Source: Vibrio azureus | Lineage (GTDB): Bacteria > Pseudomonadota > Gammaproteobacteria > Enterobacterales > Vibrionaceae | Reading direction: 5' to 3' | Length of the DNA: 64,000 nt | Assembly (NCBI RefSeq): GCF_002849855.1 | Contig: NZ_CP018616.1 | Coordinates: 2,852,001 to 2,916,000 of the forward strand | Shown: in pieces, positions 31,402 through 41,921 of the stretch | How positions within the stretch are numbered: the stretch's first letter is position 1 | Layout of the letters: every line of letters starts with the position of its first letter | Position numbers and translations under genes: made by a program | Notes under the pieces: model-generated | Told to the model about the DNA's origin: nothing | Seen by the model: only the letters and a program-made list of their open reading frames with translations | The model's database searches: none

Positions 31402-32619
31402 TTAGTCTTTTATACTGGTCACAGAAGTAGGATTATCTGTTCCCTGAGAAGGTTTAGATAAGTCAACAATAGAGTAATCCTTCCTCTGCGGCTCTAACTT
31501 AATCATTAACGCCAAGCCACCCATCGCTGCCATCAACCAAAAAACGTTCCCTCCCCATGACTCATACAGTCGACCACTTAAAATCGTCATCAAAGCAATA
31601 AAGCCACCCAGTGGAATGGCGTTATACAGAGCTTGTAACACAACCACTTTGTTTTCTGCTGCACGCTGGATATATTGAATTGCCGCGATATGTGCAACAG
31701 CAAAGGTAACCCCATGAAGGAGTTGTACCAACACTAAGACCCACATTGCGGTACTCATTGCCGTCATCCCCCAACGCAATATCACACCAAACGCAGCCAT
31801 AATAAATAGGCTTCGTATGGACCAACCAGAAAATAGACGTTTGCTCAAGGCAAAAATAGCGACTTCAGCAGCAACACCTAAACTCCAAAGATAGCCAATC
31901 ACTTCTGCGGAAATGCCTGATGCTTGCCAGTAAATCGCACTAAAACCATAGTAAGCTGCGTGGCTACCTTGAATGAGGGCCACTAAGCATAAAAACTTGA
32001 CGGTCGCACGATCGCTTAATAACGCCAACAAACTTGGTCGTTGTTGGAAATGCTGGCTCTCTGTGACGGGCATAGGATTAACAAGGCGCATGGCTAACAC
32101 AAACGAGACCAATAATCCGAACATGGCGGTATACAAAATCATGTCAGTGCCATAAGCCGTGATCAAATAACCCACCGCAGTAGAACCCAAAATGAAAGCA
32201 ATGGAACCCCATAGTCGTGTTTGGCCATAATCTAGCATTTTCAAGCGAGCATAGTAGTTCGCCACCGCATCAGATACAGGGACAATCGGTCCACAACAAC
32301 TGTTAAACAAAATGGTGACCACCGCCATAAGCCAAAAGTTACCGCCGACCAGAAAATGGCAACCAACAAAAATCAACGCCAGCACACTGAAACAACGCAA
32401 GGCTGGTAATAAGTGTTCAACTTTGTGCAACCTTGGGGTTAAGGTCAAATTAGCCACACAGCGGGTGACTAAACCCAGCCCAACGAGCAGACCAATATCC
32501 GCAGGTGAAACACCCTGCTTCTCAAACCATAGAGACCAAAATGGCAGGTAAACGCCATAAGCAAAAAAGAACCCAATAAAGTATTGAGAGATCCAACCAT
32601 AAGGTGAGGGAGTTAACAT
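31402..32619 (-). CDS. MFS transporter, HcaT/phenylpropionate-permease type
   Basis: Major facilitator carrier of about 405 residues and 12 hydrophobic helices. The opening SQYFIGFFFAYGVYLPFWSLW is characteristic of the HcaT/nucleoside-like branch. I set the start at MLTPSPYGW (32619) with AGGA eight bases upstream; the frame runs 16 codons further. Substrate unknown. It is divergent from acs and shares its upstream region, so co-regulation is possible. Confidence 0.82.
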   Translation of the reverse strand: MLTPSPYGWISQYFIGFFFAYGVYLPFWSLWFEKQGVSPADIGLLVGLGLVTRCVANLTLTPRLHKVEHLLPALRCFSVLALIFVGCHFLVGGNFWLMAVVTILFNSCCGPIVPVSDAVANYYARLKMLDYGQTRLWGSIAFILGSTAVGYLITAYGTDMILYTAMFGLLVSFVLAMRLVNPMPVTESQHFQQRPSLLALLSDRATVKFLCLVALIQGSHAAYYGFSAIYWQASGISAEVIGYLWSLGVAAEVAIFALSKRLFSGWSIRSLFIMAAFGVILRWGMTAMSTAMWVLVLVQLLHGVTFAVAHIAAIQYIQRAAENKVVVLQALYNAIPLGGFIALMTILSGRLYESWGGNVFWLMAAMGGLALMIKLEPQRKDYSIVDLSKPSQGTDNPTSVTSIKD

Positions 32620-32792
32620 CAAAGACGTCCTAACATTGACAAGCAAACACCACACTTTGTGCGGCAATGAATTATGAAGAGTGTATTTAATTATGAAGAC
32701 TCTATCGCGTATAAAAAGCGAAGTGTTGGCAACATATTGTTTCCATGGTGGAAATATAAACGCAGTTGAGCCTCCTTACTGAACACAGCCCC

Positions 32793-32811
32793 TTGAAGTC
32801 ACTTGGGTATA
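32793..32811. repeat. Dispersed repeat, copy 2 (inverted TATACCCAAGT type)
   Basis: TTGAAGTCACTTGGGTATA is the reverse complement of the form at 11658 and 57311, with small changes. Confidence 0.65.
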
Positions 32812-32997
32812 CATATTCTCAAAGGTCTCTAGCTCATCGCTCCTTGGTATCTCTCGTAAACAAAGGCTTTAGACCCACCTCCCATAATTACTTTTATCTC
32901 AGCCAAGTTTCTGTATACATATCACTCTCATCCTAAAGTCTAATTGTATAACTCAACACAGTAACGGACAGTGAGCAGCACAACGTCATGAATTTAT

Positions 32998-33022
32998 CTA
33001 AGTGATTTAAGGCGTCACTTAG
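32998..33022. promoter_or_regulatory. Perfect inverted repeat in the acs leader
   Basis: CTAAGTGA-N9-TCACTTAG, eight-base perfect arms, ending 32 bases before the acs start. It could be an operator or an mRNA stem. Spacing is too wide for a CRP site. Confidence 0.55.
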
Positions 33023-33054
33023 AAACAGCTTACAAGGCACAAGGGAGAGAAGCC

Positions 33055-35007
33055 ATGAGTGAAGCTCACGTTTATCCGGTAAAAGAGAATATTAAGAACC
33101 ATACCCATGCGGATAATGATACTTACCTAAACATGTATCAGCAATCAGTTAGCGATCCTGAAGGTTTTTGGGGTGAGCATGGAAAAATCGTTGATTGGAT
33201 TAAACCATTCACTCAAGTCAAAAATACGTCTTTCGACACCAGTCATGTTGACATTCGATGGTTTGAAGACGGCACACTTAATGTCTCAGCCAACTGTATT
33301 GACCGCCACCTTGCAGAACGTGGAGATGACGTGGCCATCATATGGGAAGGTGATGACCCGCAAGATGACAAAACACTGACCTTTAAGCAACTTCACCAAG
33401 AGGTATGTAAATTTTCAAATGCACTTAAAGAGCAAGGCGTTGCTAAAGGTGATGTTGTTTGCCTCTACATGCCGATGGTACCTGAAGCCGCCATCGCCAT
33501 GCTCGCTTGTACTCGTATTGGTGCGGTTCATACTGTCGTCTTTGGTGGTTTCTCACCAGAAGCCTTATCTGGCCGCATTATCGACTCAGATGCAAAAGTG
33601 GTGATTACCGCAGACAAAGGTGTAAGAGGCGGTCGCGCTGTACCATTAAAGAAAAATGTCGATGAAGCACTGACTAACCCTGAAGTACACACCATCAAAA
33701 AAGTTATCGTACTAAAACGCACTGGCGGTGACATTGATTGGCATGAGCACCGTGACGTCTGGTGGCACGAAGCAACGGCAGTGGTTTCAGATGTGTGTCC
33801 ACCAGAAGAAATGAAAGCAGAAGATCCGCTGTTTATTCTTTATACTTCTGGCTCAACAGGTAAACCAAAAGGCGTCTTACATACCACTGGTGGCTATCTC
33901 GTTTACGCAACCATGACCTTTAAATATGTCTTCGACTATCAACCGGGAGAAACTTTCTGGTGTACGGCGGATGTCGGTTGGATAACGGGCCATACCTACC
34001 TTATTTACGGACCTCTCGCCAATGGTGCGAAAACAGTTCTGTTCGAAGGCGTGCCGAATTATCCAAGTACTGCTCGTATGAGTGAAGTGGTCGACAAACA
34101 TCAGGTGAATATCCTTTACACAGCACCTACTGCAATCCGAGCACTGATGGCCAAAGGCAACGAAGCCGTTGCTGGAACCACACGCTCAAGCCTACGTATA
34201 ATGGGTTCTGTCGGTGAACCGATTAACCCTGAAGCTTGGGAGTGGTATTACAAGACCATTGGTAATGAAAAATCCCCGATTGTGGATACTTGGTGGCAAA
34301 CTGAAACGGGTGGCATCCTAATTGCTCCTTTACCAGGTGCAACCGATCTAAAACCAGGTTCAGCAACTCGACCATTCTTTGGTATTCAACCCGCCTTAGT
34401 CGATAACTTAGGTAATATTATTGAAGAGACCACCGCAGAGGGGAATTTGGTTATTCTTGATTCTTGGCCGGGCCAAATGCGTACCGTTTATGGTGATCAT
34501 GAGCGCTTTGAGCAGACTTACTTTTCAACATTTAAAGGTATGTACTTTACCAGTGATGGCGCACGTCGTGACCAAGATGGGTACTACTGGATAACAGGCC
34601 GAGTCGATGATGTTCTCAATGTCTCGGGTCATAGAATGGGCACAGCAGAAATAGAGTCTGCGTTGGTTGCACATAATAAAATTGCAGAAGCGGCGATTGT
34701 CGGCATTCCTCACGATATCAAAGGCCAAGCCATTTATGCCTACGTCACCCTAAATGATGGAGAATTTCCATCGGCTGAGCTGCACAAAGATGTTAAAGAC
34801 TGGGTCCGCAAAGAAATTGGCCCTATCGCCACACCGGATGTGTTGCACTGGACCGATTCATTACCAAAAACTCGCTCAGGAAAGATCATGCGTCGTATTC
34901 TGCGTAAAATTGCCACAGGTGATACCAGTAATCTCGGTGATACCTCGACACTTGCTGATCCAAGCGTGGTTGAAAAGCTGATTGCAGAAAAAGCAGAGCT
35001 CGCCTAG
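33055..35007 (+). CDS. acs: Acetyl-CoA synthetase
   Basis: Activates acetate to acetyl-CoA via acetyl-AMP, the key enzyme of the acetate switch. It has 650 residues of the ANL superfamily. The AMP-binding P-loop [11 protein letters not shown], the WWQTETGG motif and the C-terminal [11 protein letters not shown] with catalytic, acetylatable Lys610 are all present. AAGGGAG lies upstream. It is monocistronic with its own terminator; a CrbR/CrbS-like pair in the same locus probably controls it. Confidence 0.97.
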   Translation: MSEAHVYPVKENIKNHTHADNDTYLNMYQQSVSDPEGFWGEHGKIVDWIKPFTQVKNTSFDTSHVDIRWFEDGTLNVSANCIDRHLAERGDDVAIIWEGDDPQDDKTLTFKQLHQEVCKFSNALKEQGVAKGDVVCLYMPMVPEAAIAMLACTRIGAVHTVVFGGFSPEALSGRIIDSDAKVVITADKGVRGGRAVPLKKNVDEALTNPEVHTIKKVIVLKRTGGDIDWHEHRDVWWHEATAVVSDVCPPEEMKAEDPLFILYTSGSTGKPKGVLHTTGGYLVYATMTFKYVFDYQPGETFWCTADVGWITGHTYLIYGPLANGAKTVLFEGVPNYPSTARMSEVVDKHQVNILYTAPTAIRALMAKGNEAVAGTTRSSLRIMGSVGEPINPEAWEWYYKTIGNEKSPIVDTWWQTETGGILIAPLPGATDLKPGSATRPFFGIQPALVDNLGNIIEETTAEGNLVILDSWPGQMRTVYGDHERFEQTYFSTFKGMYFTSDGARRDQDGYYWITGRVDDVLNVSGHRMGTAEIESALVAHNKIAEAAIVGIPHDIKGQAIYAYVTLNDGEFPSAELHKDVKDWVRKEIGPIATPDVLHWTDSLPKTRSGKIMRRILRKIATGDTSNLGDTSTLADPSVVEKLIAEKAELA

Positions 35008-35035
35008 TGATTCACCTGATAAACGCTTGATTTTG

Positions 35036-35066
35036 AGCCGCCTATGCATGGGCGGCTTATTTTTTA
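35036..35066 (+). terminator. Terminator of acs
   Basis: AGCCGCC-N8-GGCGGCT stem followed by TATTTTTT. Confidence 0.92.
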
Positions 35067-35164
35067 GTCGTCAAATTTCGGCAACCAACTTCTAGAACAT
35101 CCTCTCATTTTTGTTCACTTCGTTGCACAAACACGACAACAATCAGGGTGATTAGACCAGTAAT

Positions 35165-35195
35165 TTGCTGCTAATTGCTGTGAATTAGCTATAAT
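35165..35195 (+). promoter_or_regulatory. Candidate promoter with palindrome in a 19-bp spacer, upstream of aroQ-accBC
   Basis: TTGCTG (35165) and TATAAT (35190) are separated by 19 bases. The segment GCTAATT-GCTGTG-AATTAGC (35170-35189) is a perfect palindrome that fills this spacer. Long spacers with a central dyad are typical of MerR-type activated promoters, but ordinary repression is equally possible. Confidence 0.5.
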
Positions 35196-35305
35196 CTTGG
35201 TCTATTTTTTAGAATTTGTGCGGTTTCAACAGAAAAACCGTTGCGAATTATCGTATATTTGGGAATATTAACGCTCTACTCACGATATAGGAAGATAGCA
35301 ACACA

Positions 35306-35755
35306 ATGTCTGCAAAGTCACGGATTCTTGTCCTAAACGGACCAAACCTTAACCTATTAGGTCTACGCGAGCCAACACATTATGGTCACCGTACCCTAGC
35401 ACAGATTGTTGCGACTTTAACTGAGCAAGCTCACAGCTCGGGATTCGAACTAGAGCATCTTCAGTCAAATCGAGAGTACCAATTAATCGAAGCCATTCAT
35501 GCCGCTCATGGCAAGGTGGACTTTATTATCATCAACCCAGCAGCTTTTACTCATACAAGTGTCGCGCTGCGTGATGCATTACTTGGTGTCGCTATCCCAT
35601 TTATAGAAGTACACCTATCGAACGTTCATGCACGTGAGCCATTTCGTCATCACTCTTATCTGTCTGATAAAGCAGAAGGCGTGATCTGTGGCTTAGGCGC
35701 ACAAGGCTATGAGTTCGCTCTGTCTGCAGCGATAGCAAGATTGCAGATAAAATAG
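35306..35755 (+). CDS. aroQ: 3-dehydroquinate dehydratase, type II
   Basis: Third step of the shikimate pathway. It has 149 residues, with family motifs [14 protein letters not shown] near the N-terminus, the active-site loop [28 protein letters not shown] and [17 protein letters not shown]. An AGGAAG site precedes the start. It lies 59 bases upstream of accB and probably shares a transcript with accBC, a frequent arrangement in gammaproteobacteria. Confidence 0.97.
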   Translation: MSAKSRILVLNGPNLNLLGLREPTHYGHRTLAQIVATLTEQAHSSGFELEHLQSNREYQLIEAIHAAHGKVDFIIINPAAFTHTSVALRDALLGVAIPFIEVHLSNVHAREPFRHHSYLSDKAEGVICGLGAQGYEFALSAAIARLQIK

Positions 35756-35814
35756 GCCACATGCTCTGCAGCCTGTAGGGTTGTCTTAATCACAAGATAA
35801 AAGAGAAAGAAAAG

Positions 35815-36273
35815 ATGGATATTCGTAAAATCAAAAAACTGATCGAATTAGTTGAAGAGTCTGGCATTGCTGAACTAGAAATCTCTGAAGGCGAAGAGTC
35901 GGTACGTATCAGTCGTAACGCTCCAGCTACAGCAGCACCCGTTCAATATGCAGCAGCTCCTATTGCAGCGCCTGCACCAGCAGCACCTACTGCGTCTCCA
36001 GCAGCAGAAGCTCCAGCGGCTGCACCAGCAACACCAGCTGGTCATCAGGTTCTTTCTCCAATGGTGGGAACGTTCTACCGCTCTCCAAGCCCAGATGCAA
36101 AAGCTTTCGTTGAAGTGGGCCAAAGCGTAACCGCTGGTGATACTCTATGTATTGTTGAAGCAATGAAAATGATGAACCAGATTGAAGCTGACAAATCAGG
36201 TGTTGTCACTGCAATCCTAGTTGAAGACGGCCAACCAGTTGAATTCGACCAACCACTCGTTGTAATCGAATAA
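35815..36273 (+). CDS. accB: Biotin carboxyl carrier protein of acetyl-CoA carboxylase
   Basis: Carries biotin between the biotin carboxylase and carboxyltransferase parts of acetyl-CoA carboxylase. It has 152 residues: an N-terminal interaction domain, an Ala/Pro-rich linker (about residues 40-80), and a biotinyl domain with the target Lys118 in EAMKMMNQ. It is followed 14 bases later by accC. Confidence 0.98.
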   Translation: MDIRKIKKLIELVEESGIAELEISEGEESVRISRNAPATAAPVQYAAAPIAAPAPAAPTASPAAEAPAAAPATPAGHQVLSPMVGTFYRSPSPDAKAFVEVGQSVTAGDTLCIVEAMKMMNQIEADKSGVVTAILVEDGQPVEFDQPLVVIE

Positions 36274-36287
36274 GCGAGGCTCGCCTT

Positions 36288-37631
36288 ATGCTAGATAAAG
36301 TAGTCATCGCGAACCGAGGTGAAATTGCACTTCGTATTCTTCGCGCTTGTAAAGAGTTAGGTATCAAAACGGTTGCTGTGCATTCAACAGCTGACCGCGA
36401 TCTAAAACACGTCCTTCTTGCTGATGAAACCGTCTGTATCGGTCCAGCGCGTGGCATCGACAGTTACCTAAATATTCCTCGCATCATTTCTGCTGCCGAA
36501 GTAACAGGAGCTATTGCGATTCACCCAGGCTACGGTTTCCTCTCTGAAAATGCAGACTTTGCAGAGCAAGTAGAACGTAGCGGCTTCATTTTCGTTGGTC
36601 CTAAAGCAGAGACCATTCGCATGATGGGTGACAAAGTTTCAGCCATCAACGCAATGAAAAAAGCGGGCGTTCCTTGTGTACCAGGTTCTGACGGTCCACT
36701 CGACGACGATGAAACCAAAAACAAAGCTCACGCTAAACGTATTGGTTACCCAGTAATCATCAAAGCATCTGGCGGCGGCGGCGGTCGTGGTATGCGCGTA
36801 GTCCGTTCAGAAGCAGACCTTATTCAAGCGATTGCAATGACTCGTGCAGAAGCAAAAGCGGCCTTCAATAATGACGTCGTTTACATGGAAAAATTCCTAG
36901 AAAACCCTCGTCACGTTGAAGTACAAATCATTGCAGACGGTCAAGGTAGTGCGATTCATCTTGGTGAACGTGATTGTTCTATGCAGCGTCGCCACCAGAA
37001 AGTCGTTGAAGAAGCGCCGGCACCAGGTATCACTGAAGAAATGCGTAAATACATCGGTGAACGTTGTACTCGTGCGTGTATCGAGATTGGTTACCGCGGT
37101 GCTGGTACATTTGAATTCTTGTACGAAAACGGCGAATTCTACTTCATCGAAATGAATACACGAATTCAGGTTGAGCATCCAGTAACAGAGATGGTGACAG
37201 GTGTAGACCTAATAAAAGAGCAGCTTCGTGTTGCAGCAGGTCAACCGCTGTCCTTTACTCAAGATGACATTAAGATCCGAGGTCATGCGATTGAGTGCCG
37301 TATCAATGCTGAAGATCCCGAGCGCTTCTTGCCTTCCCCAGGTAAAATTGAGCGCTTCCATCCACCAGGTGGAATGGGTGTTCGTTGGGAATCTCACATC
37401 TACACAGGTTACACGGTTCCTCCACACTACGACTCAATGATCGGCAAGCTGATCACATTTGGTGAAAATCGTGACGTTGCAATCTCACGCATGAAAAATG
37501 CACTCAGCGAAATGATTATTGAAGGTATTAAAACCAATATTACCCTTCAAGAGTCGATCATGAATGATGAGAACTTCCAACACGGTGGTGCTAACATTCA
37601 CTACCTAGAGAAGAAGCTAGGCCTTCAATAA
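36288..37631 (+). CDS. accC: Biotin carboxylase subunit of acetyl-CoA carboxylase
   Basis: ATP-grasp enzyme that carboxylates biotin on AccB, the first step of fatty-acid synthesis. It has 447 residues; ATP-binding glycine loop [12 protein letters not shown], the metal-site [13 protein letters not shown] and the N-terminal [15 protein letters not shown] are intact. It is the last gene of aroQ-accBC and is followed by a strong terminator. Confidence 0.98.
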   Translation: MLDKVVIANRGEIALRILRACKELGIKTVAVHSTADRDLKHVLLADETVCIGPARGIDSYLNIPRIISAAEVTGAIAIHPGYGFLSENADFAEQVERSGFIFVGPKAETIRMMGDKVSAINAMKKAGVPCVPGSDGPLDDDETKNKAHAKRIGYPVIIKASGGGGGRGMRVVRSEADLIQAIAMTRAEAKAAFNNDVVYMEKFLENPRHVEVQIIADGQGSAIHLGERDCSMQRRHQKVVEEAPAPGITEEMRKYIGERCTRACIEIGYRGAGTFEFLYENGEFYFIEMNTRIQVEHPVTEMVTGVDLIKEQLRVAAGQPLSFTQDDIKIRGHAIECRINAEDPERFLPSPGKIERFHPPGGMGVRWESHIYTGYTVPPHYDSMIGKLITFGENRDVAISRMKNALSEMIIEGIKTNITLQESIMNDENFQHGGANIHYLEKKLGLQ

Positions 37632-37651
37632 GTACTCATTTTCTCTTGTTC

Positions 37652-37685
37652 AAAATGGGCTGCAACTTGCAGCCCATTTTATTTG
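37652..37685 (+). terminator. Terminator of accBC
   Basis: AAAATGGGCTGCA-ACT-TGCAGCCCATTTT perfect stem. Confidence 0.95.
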
Positions 37686-37972
37686 TTTTAATACCCAGCC
37701 AATCGAAGTTTCACCTACTTAAAGCGCAAATCAAAAACCCCATCCATCATCCCTGAAAATAGGTTTTCACTTCTAGTACTGGCCGTCTAGTTTTGCCAAA
37801 ATAGTGAGCTTTTCTTAATACATAAACGAATAAAAACGAATACATATACTGGTAAAAAAATCAATCTCGACCTTGTGAATCGAGCAGCATTCACATCACG
37901 TAATATAACGGACAAGATTTGGGTATAACGCAACATTGAACGTTAATCACTCGATAAAATTGGACTCAATCA

Positions 37973-38254
37973 ATGAAGACTCTATCAGAGCGCTATCATC
38001 AAGCACATAAAGAAGCTAAATGGTCATGCGCTTTAGCACTCGCTTACTTTGTTTGGTGGTATTTATCCGCCTACGTCATCGCACCAGAACCAAACTCATC
38101 AGAGGTACCTGAACTCTATTTTGGATTTCCTCTATGGTTTTTACTTGCCTGTATTTTAGGCCCACTTATTTTCAGTCTCTTATGTGCTCTGATGGTGCGC
38201 TACCTTTTCCAAGATATGCCTCTCGATATTACGGAGGATGATAATGAACATTGA
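37973..38254 (+). CDS. yhdT: YhdT family (DUF997) small membrane protein
   Basis: A 93-residue protein with two transmembrane helices (about 17-37 and 56-78), of unknown function. It is always found next to panF, and here its 3' end overlaps panF by 11 bases, indicating coupling. The family opening RYHQAHKEAKWSCALALAYF is present. It may be an accessory subunit, by analogy with other small symporter partners (inference). Confidence 0.88.
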   Translation: MKTLSERYHQAHKEAKWSCALALAYFVWWYLSAYVIAPEPNSSEVPELYFGFPLWFLLACILGPLIFSLLCALMVRYLFQDMPLDITEDDNEH

Positions 38255-39698
38255 ACTACTGCTCTCTCTAACCCTCTACCTTTTAGCAGTGTTTGCATTA
38301 GCTTTGTATTCGCGACGTCATAAAAACAACAGCAGCAATTTTTTAACTGAACATTTAATCGGTAATCGCAGTATGGGAGGCTTCGTGCTTGCCATGACAC
38401 TCGCAGCAACGTATGCCAGTGCCAGTTCATTTATTGGTGGACCAGGAGCCGCCTATCAAATGGGATTGGGTTGGGTATTACTTGCGATGATACAATTACC
38501 TGCAGCTTGGTTAACCCTCGGTGTACTCGGCAAAAAATTTGCTATCGAGGCAAGACGACATAACGCGATCACCCTTAACGATATGCTCTATGCTCGTTAC
38601 CAAAACCGTGCCGTGGTGATCTTCGCTTCATTAGCGCTATTATTGGCTTTCTTCGCCACCATGGTCGTGCAATTTATTGGTGGAGCAAGGTTATTACAAA
38701 CAGTGACTGGACTTTCATACACTCAAGGTCTGATGATTTTCTCACTGACTGTTGGTTTATATACCACTATTGGTGGCTTCAGAGCCGTAGTAATGACCGA
38801 CACATTACAAGGGATCATGATGATCATTGGCACTGTCGCTTTACTATATGGGATCGTTCAAGCTGGTGGAAGTGTCGGTGAATTGATCCAAGGCCTACAT
38901 ACCATTGATCCAGCGCTCATTTCACCTTACGGACCAAACCAATTTCTCAATCAACCTATGATGTTGAGTTTTTGGGTATTAGTCTGTTTTGGTGTCATTG
39001 GCCTCCCTCATGCAGCCGTGAGGTGTATCTCTTACCAATCCAGTGCATCATTACATCGTGGTATGGTGATCAGTACGATCATGGTTGCCTTCCTTATGTT
39101 TGGCATGCACCTCGCTGGGGCGTTAGGTCGTGCCATCGTGCCAGACATAGCAAGCCCGGACCAAATTATGCCAACACTTATGATGACCGTACTATCTCCA
39201 ATCGTTGCAGGTCTCTTTTTAGCAGGCCCAATGGCAGCGATCATGTCAACGATTGATTCACAGCTCATTCAAGCATCCGCTACATTACTCAAGGATTTAT
39301 ACATTAACTACCTTAATCCTAAAATGACTGAAGAAGCAAATGCCAACCGAAAGCTGTCGAAGCTTTCGATATGGATTTCCGTTATATTTTCTATTCTCGT
39401 CTTTTTTGCCGCATTGAATCCTCCCGAAATGATCATCTGGCTCAACCTAGTCGCATTAGGTGGCATGCAAGCGGTATTTTTATGGCCACTTATTATGGGG
39501 CTCTATTGGAGAAAAGCCTCCGCGATTGGTGCTTTAGCCTCTATGAGTGTTGGACTAACCTGCTACCTTTGTTTGGTTTGGTTTAAACCCAACCTTGGCG
39601 GTATACACGCAATTGTGCCGACTATGATTATTGGCTTAATTGCATTTTTACTCGGCAGTTATTACAAACCTAACGAAAGACCAATAAAAGCCATCTAG
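38244..39698 (+). CDS. panF: Sodium/pantothenate symporter PanF
   Basis: SSS-family carrier taking up pantothenate with sodium for CoA synthesis. It has 484 residues and about 13 helices, with the family stretch AMTLAATYASASSFIGGPGAAYQ. The start is ATG 38244 because GGAGG lies six bases upstream; an ATG at 38238 abuts the ribosome site. Pantothenate supply relates functionally to the adjacent CoA-using accBC and acs genes. Confidence 0.94.
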   Translation: MNIELLLSLTLYLLAVFALALYSRRHKNNSSNFLTEHLIGNRSMGGFVLAMTLAATYASASSFIGGPGAAYQMGLGWVLLAMIQLPAAWLTLGVLGKKFAIEARRHNAITLNDMLYARYQNRAVVIFASLALLLAFFATMVVQFIGGARLLQTVTGLSYTQGLMIFSLTVGLYTTIGGFRAVVMTDTLQGIMMIIGTVALLYGIVQAGGSVGELIQGLHTIDPALISPYGPNQFLNQPMMLSFWVLVCFGVIGLPHAAVRCISYQSSASLHRGMVISTIMVAFLMFGMHLAGALGRAIVPDIASPDQIMPTLMMTVLSPIVAGLFLAGPMAAIMSTIDSQLIQASATLLKDLYINYLNPKMTEEANANRKLSKLSIWISVIFSILVFFAALNPPEMIIWLNLVALGGMQAVFLWPLIMGLYWRKASAIGALASMSVGLTCYLCLVWFKPNLGGIHAIVPTMIIGLIAFLLGSYYKPNERPIKAI

Positions 39699-39738
39699 CG
39701 CTTAAGTTCTCATTATTTCGTATGCCTCCTTTGCATTA

Positions 39739-39770
39739 TTCAAGGTGTTCTGTAAAACGAGCACCTTGAA
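39739..39770 (+). terminator. Hairpin after panF, probable terminator
   Basis: TTCAAGGTG-N14-CACCTTGAA, nine-base perfect arms, with a T-rich stretch about ten bases later. Weaker than the other terminators. Confidence 0.55.
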
Positions 39771-39903
39771 CATAACGCATTTTTATAATCTTTCTGCGCT
39801 TACTTAGTCGTTTAAAAATCAACCAATATACTTCAACAGATCTGCAAGAACTGTTAGAATCTGCCTCCTTAACCATAGCTAACCAAAAAAAGCGAATAAA
39901 TAC

Positions 39904-40791
39904 ATGCCTTGGATTCAAATCAAACTTAACGCGACCAATGAGAACGCTGAACAAATCGGCGACATGCTAATGGAAGAGACAGGCGCGTTATCTGTGACAT
40001 TTTTAGATGCACAAGACACTCCAGTATTCGAACCTCTCCCTGGTGAAACTCGTTTGTGGGGCGATACTGATATTCTGGCACTGTATGATGCTGAAGCGGA
40101 TACTGACTTTATTATTAGCCAAATTAAAGCAAGCCAACTTCTCGCGAGTGACTTTGCCTACAAAGTGGAACAGCTCGAAGATAAAGACTGGGAACGTGAA
40201 TGGATGGAGAACTTCCACCCAATGAAATTTGGCGAGCGCCTATGGATTTGCCCAAGTTGGCGCGAAGTACCCGATCCACAGGCAGTCAATGTTATGCTTG
40301 ACCCTGGCCTTGCTTTTGGTACAGGTACTCACCCAACAACAGCATTATGTCTTGAATGGCTAGAGAGCCTTGATCTATCAGGAAAGACGGTTATCGACTT
40401 TGGTTGTGGTTCTGGCATTCTCGCCATTGCTGCCATCAAACTAGGGGCACAACAAGTGATCGGGATTGATATCGATCCACAAGCTCTTCAAGCCTCTTTG
40501 GATAACGCACAGCGCAATGGCGTCGCAGATAAATTAGAAGTCTATCTGCCTCAGAATCAGCCTCAAGGTCTAGTGGCAGACGTCGTCGTTGCCAATATCC
40601 TTGCTGGCCCATTAAGAGAGCTCGCACCTGTCATTAAAAGCCTAGTGAAACCTGGTGGTGGGTTAGCGATGTCAGGCGTATTAGATACTCAAGCCGAAGA
40701 CGTAGCGAACTACTATCGTGATGATCTTGATATCGACCCAATTATCGAACAAAACGAGTGGTGTCGCATCTCTGGCAAGAAGCAAAACTGA
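39904..40791 (+). CDS. prmA: Ribosomal protein L11 methyltransferase
   Basis: Trimethylates ribosomal protein L11. It has 295 residues: an N-terminal L11-recognition domain ([17 protein letters not shown]) and a Rossmann methyltransferase domain with SAM motif [13 protein letters not shown] and IDIDPQA. The NPPF-type position reads NILAGPL, as in PrmA. It precedes dusB-fis, the usual gammaproteobacterial order. Confidence 0.97.
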   Translation: MPWIQIKLNATNENAEQIGDMLMEETGALSVTFLDAQDTPVFEPLPGETRLWGDTDILALYDAEADTDFIISQIKASQLLASDFAYKVEQLEDKDWEREWMENFHPMKFGERLWICPSWREVPDPQAVNVMLDPGLAFGTGTHPTTALCLEWLESLDLSGKTVIDFGCGSGILAIAAIKLGAQQVIGIDIDPQALQASLDNAQRNGVADKLEVYLPQNQPQGLVADVVVANILAGPLRELAPVIKSLVKPGGGLAMSGVLDTQAEDVANYYRDDLDIDPIIEQNEWCRISGKKQN

Positions 40792-40865
40792 TTGCGATTT
40801 TAAAATTTAATTGACTGAATTTTATGCAATTTCACAAACAATTTGTAAATGCTCAAATATTAGTC

Positions 40866-40894
40866 TTTTCACACAGTGAAAAAATGCGTAAAAT
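40866..40894 (+). promoter_or_regulatory. Promoter of dusB-fis
   Basis: TTTTCA, 17-base spacer, TAAAAT, followed immediately by the GC-rich discriminator GCGCGCCC. Such discriminators mark growth-rate and stringently controlled promoters, as known for fis. Transcription would start near 40901. Confidence 0.75.
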
Positions 40895-40929
40895 GCGCGC
40901 CCTTGCTGGAACAGAACTGTGATGACGTT

Positions 40930-41898
40930 TTGAAAATCGGAAACTATCAACTTAAAAACAATCTAATCGTAGCCCCAATGGCTGGTGTAACGGATAGACC
41001 GTTTCGCGAGTTGTGTCTTCGCTATGGTGCCGGTATGGCAGTCAGTGAGATGATGTCTGCCAACCCGAAACTGTGGGGAACGTCAAAATCGAAACAACGC
41101 ATGGTACATGAAGGTGAATCGGGCATTCGCTCTGTACAAATTGCAGGAGCCGATCCACAGCTTATGGCTGATGCGGCTCAGTTCAGTGTTGAAAACGGTG
41201 CACAAATCATCGACATCAACATGGGTTGCCCAGCAAAGAAAGTGAATAAAAAGCTTGCCGGTTCTGCCTTACTTCAATATCCAGACATTATCGAACAGAT
41301 TTTGACTGCGGTAGTAAAAGCAGTAGACGTACCTGTGACGTTAAAAACCCGGACAGGTTGGGATACAGACAATAAAAACTGTGTCCAAATCGCTAAATTA
41401 GCCGAAAACTGCGGCATACAAGCTCTTGCTCTCCACGGCAGAACAAAAGCGTGTATGTACAAAGGTGAGGCCGAATACGACAGCATTAAAGCAGTGAAAC
41501 AAGCTATATCCATTCCGGTTATCGCAAACGGTGATATCGATAGCCCGGAAAAAGCAAAGTTTGTACTAGAGTACACCGGTGCTGATGCTTTAATGATTGG
41601 ACGCCCTGCCCAAGGCCGTCCTTGGATTTTTCAGGAAATCCATCACTATTTGGAAAACGGCACCACAATGGGTGAACTTCCTAGTGAGGAAGTGAAAGCC
41701 ATTATGCTTGGTCATGTTAATGCTCTACATGACTTCTATGGTGAGTTCTTAGGCCCGAGAATCGCGCGTAAGCACGTAGGCTGGTACCTAAAAGAACATG
41801 AGCAAGCAAGTGAGTTTCGCCGTACCTTCAACGCTATCGACGCTGCAGAACTGCAACTTGAGGCGTTAGAAGGTTATTTTGATAACGTTGCATCATAA
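40930..41898 (+). CDS. dusB: tRNA-dihydrouridine synthase B (probable TTG start)
   Basis: FMN enzyme reducing a uridine in tRNA to dihydrouridine. The family sequence starts at [25 protein letters not shown], encoded from a TTG at 40930. The upstream ATG at 40876 lies inside the promoter, ahead of the expected transcript start, so it cannot be used. The catalytic motif [20 protein letters not shown] is intact. About 322 residues. It is cotranscribed with fis, 23 bases downstream. Confidence 0.9.
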   Translation: MKIGNYQLKNNLIVAPMAGVTDRPFRELCLRYGAGMAVSEMMSANPKLWGTSKSKQRMVHEGESGIRSVQIAGADPQLMADAAQFSVENGAQIIDINMGCPAKKVNKKLAGSALLQYPDIIEQILTAVVKAVDVPVTLKTRTGWDTDNKNCVQIAKLAENCGIQALALHGRTKACMYKGEAEYDSIKAVKQAISIPVIANGDIDSPEKAKFVLEYTGADALMIGRPAQGRPWIFQEIHHYLENGTTMGELPSEEVKAIMLGHVNALHDFYGEFLGPRIARKHVGWYLKEHEQASEFRRTFNAIDAAELQLEALEGYFDNVAS

Positions 41899-41921
41899 TT
41901 AAGAGAAGAGCTAGACCGAAT

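Larger units (their letters stand above)
32620..33054. other. Divergent intergenic region between MFS gene and acs
   Basis: About 435 bases without a gene. It contains one TATACCCAAGT-type repeat (32793-32811, inverted) and a perfect inverted repeat 32 bases before acs. I could not place a convincing sigma-70 promoter or CRP site. It is the expected target of the CrbR-like regulator. Confidence 0.6.

Noticed and set aside
33001..33020. CRP site in the acs leader
   Set aside because: The half-sites are nine bases apart instead of six, so the repeat is reported only as an unassigned inverted repeat.
40876..40929. N-terminal extension of dusB ([13 protein letters not shown])
   Set aside because: It overlaps the promoter and is absent from the family; the TTG at 40930 is preferred.
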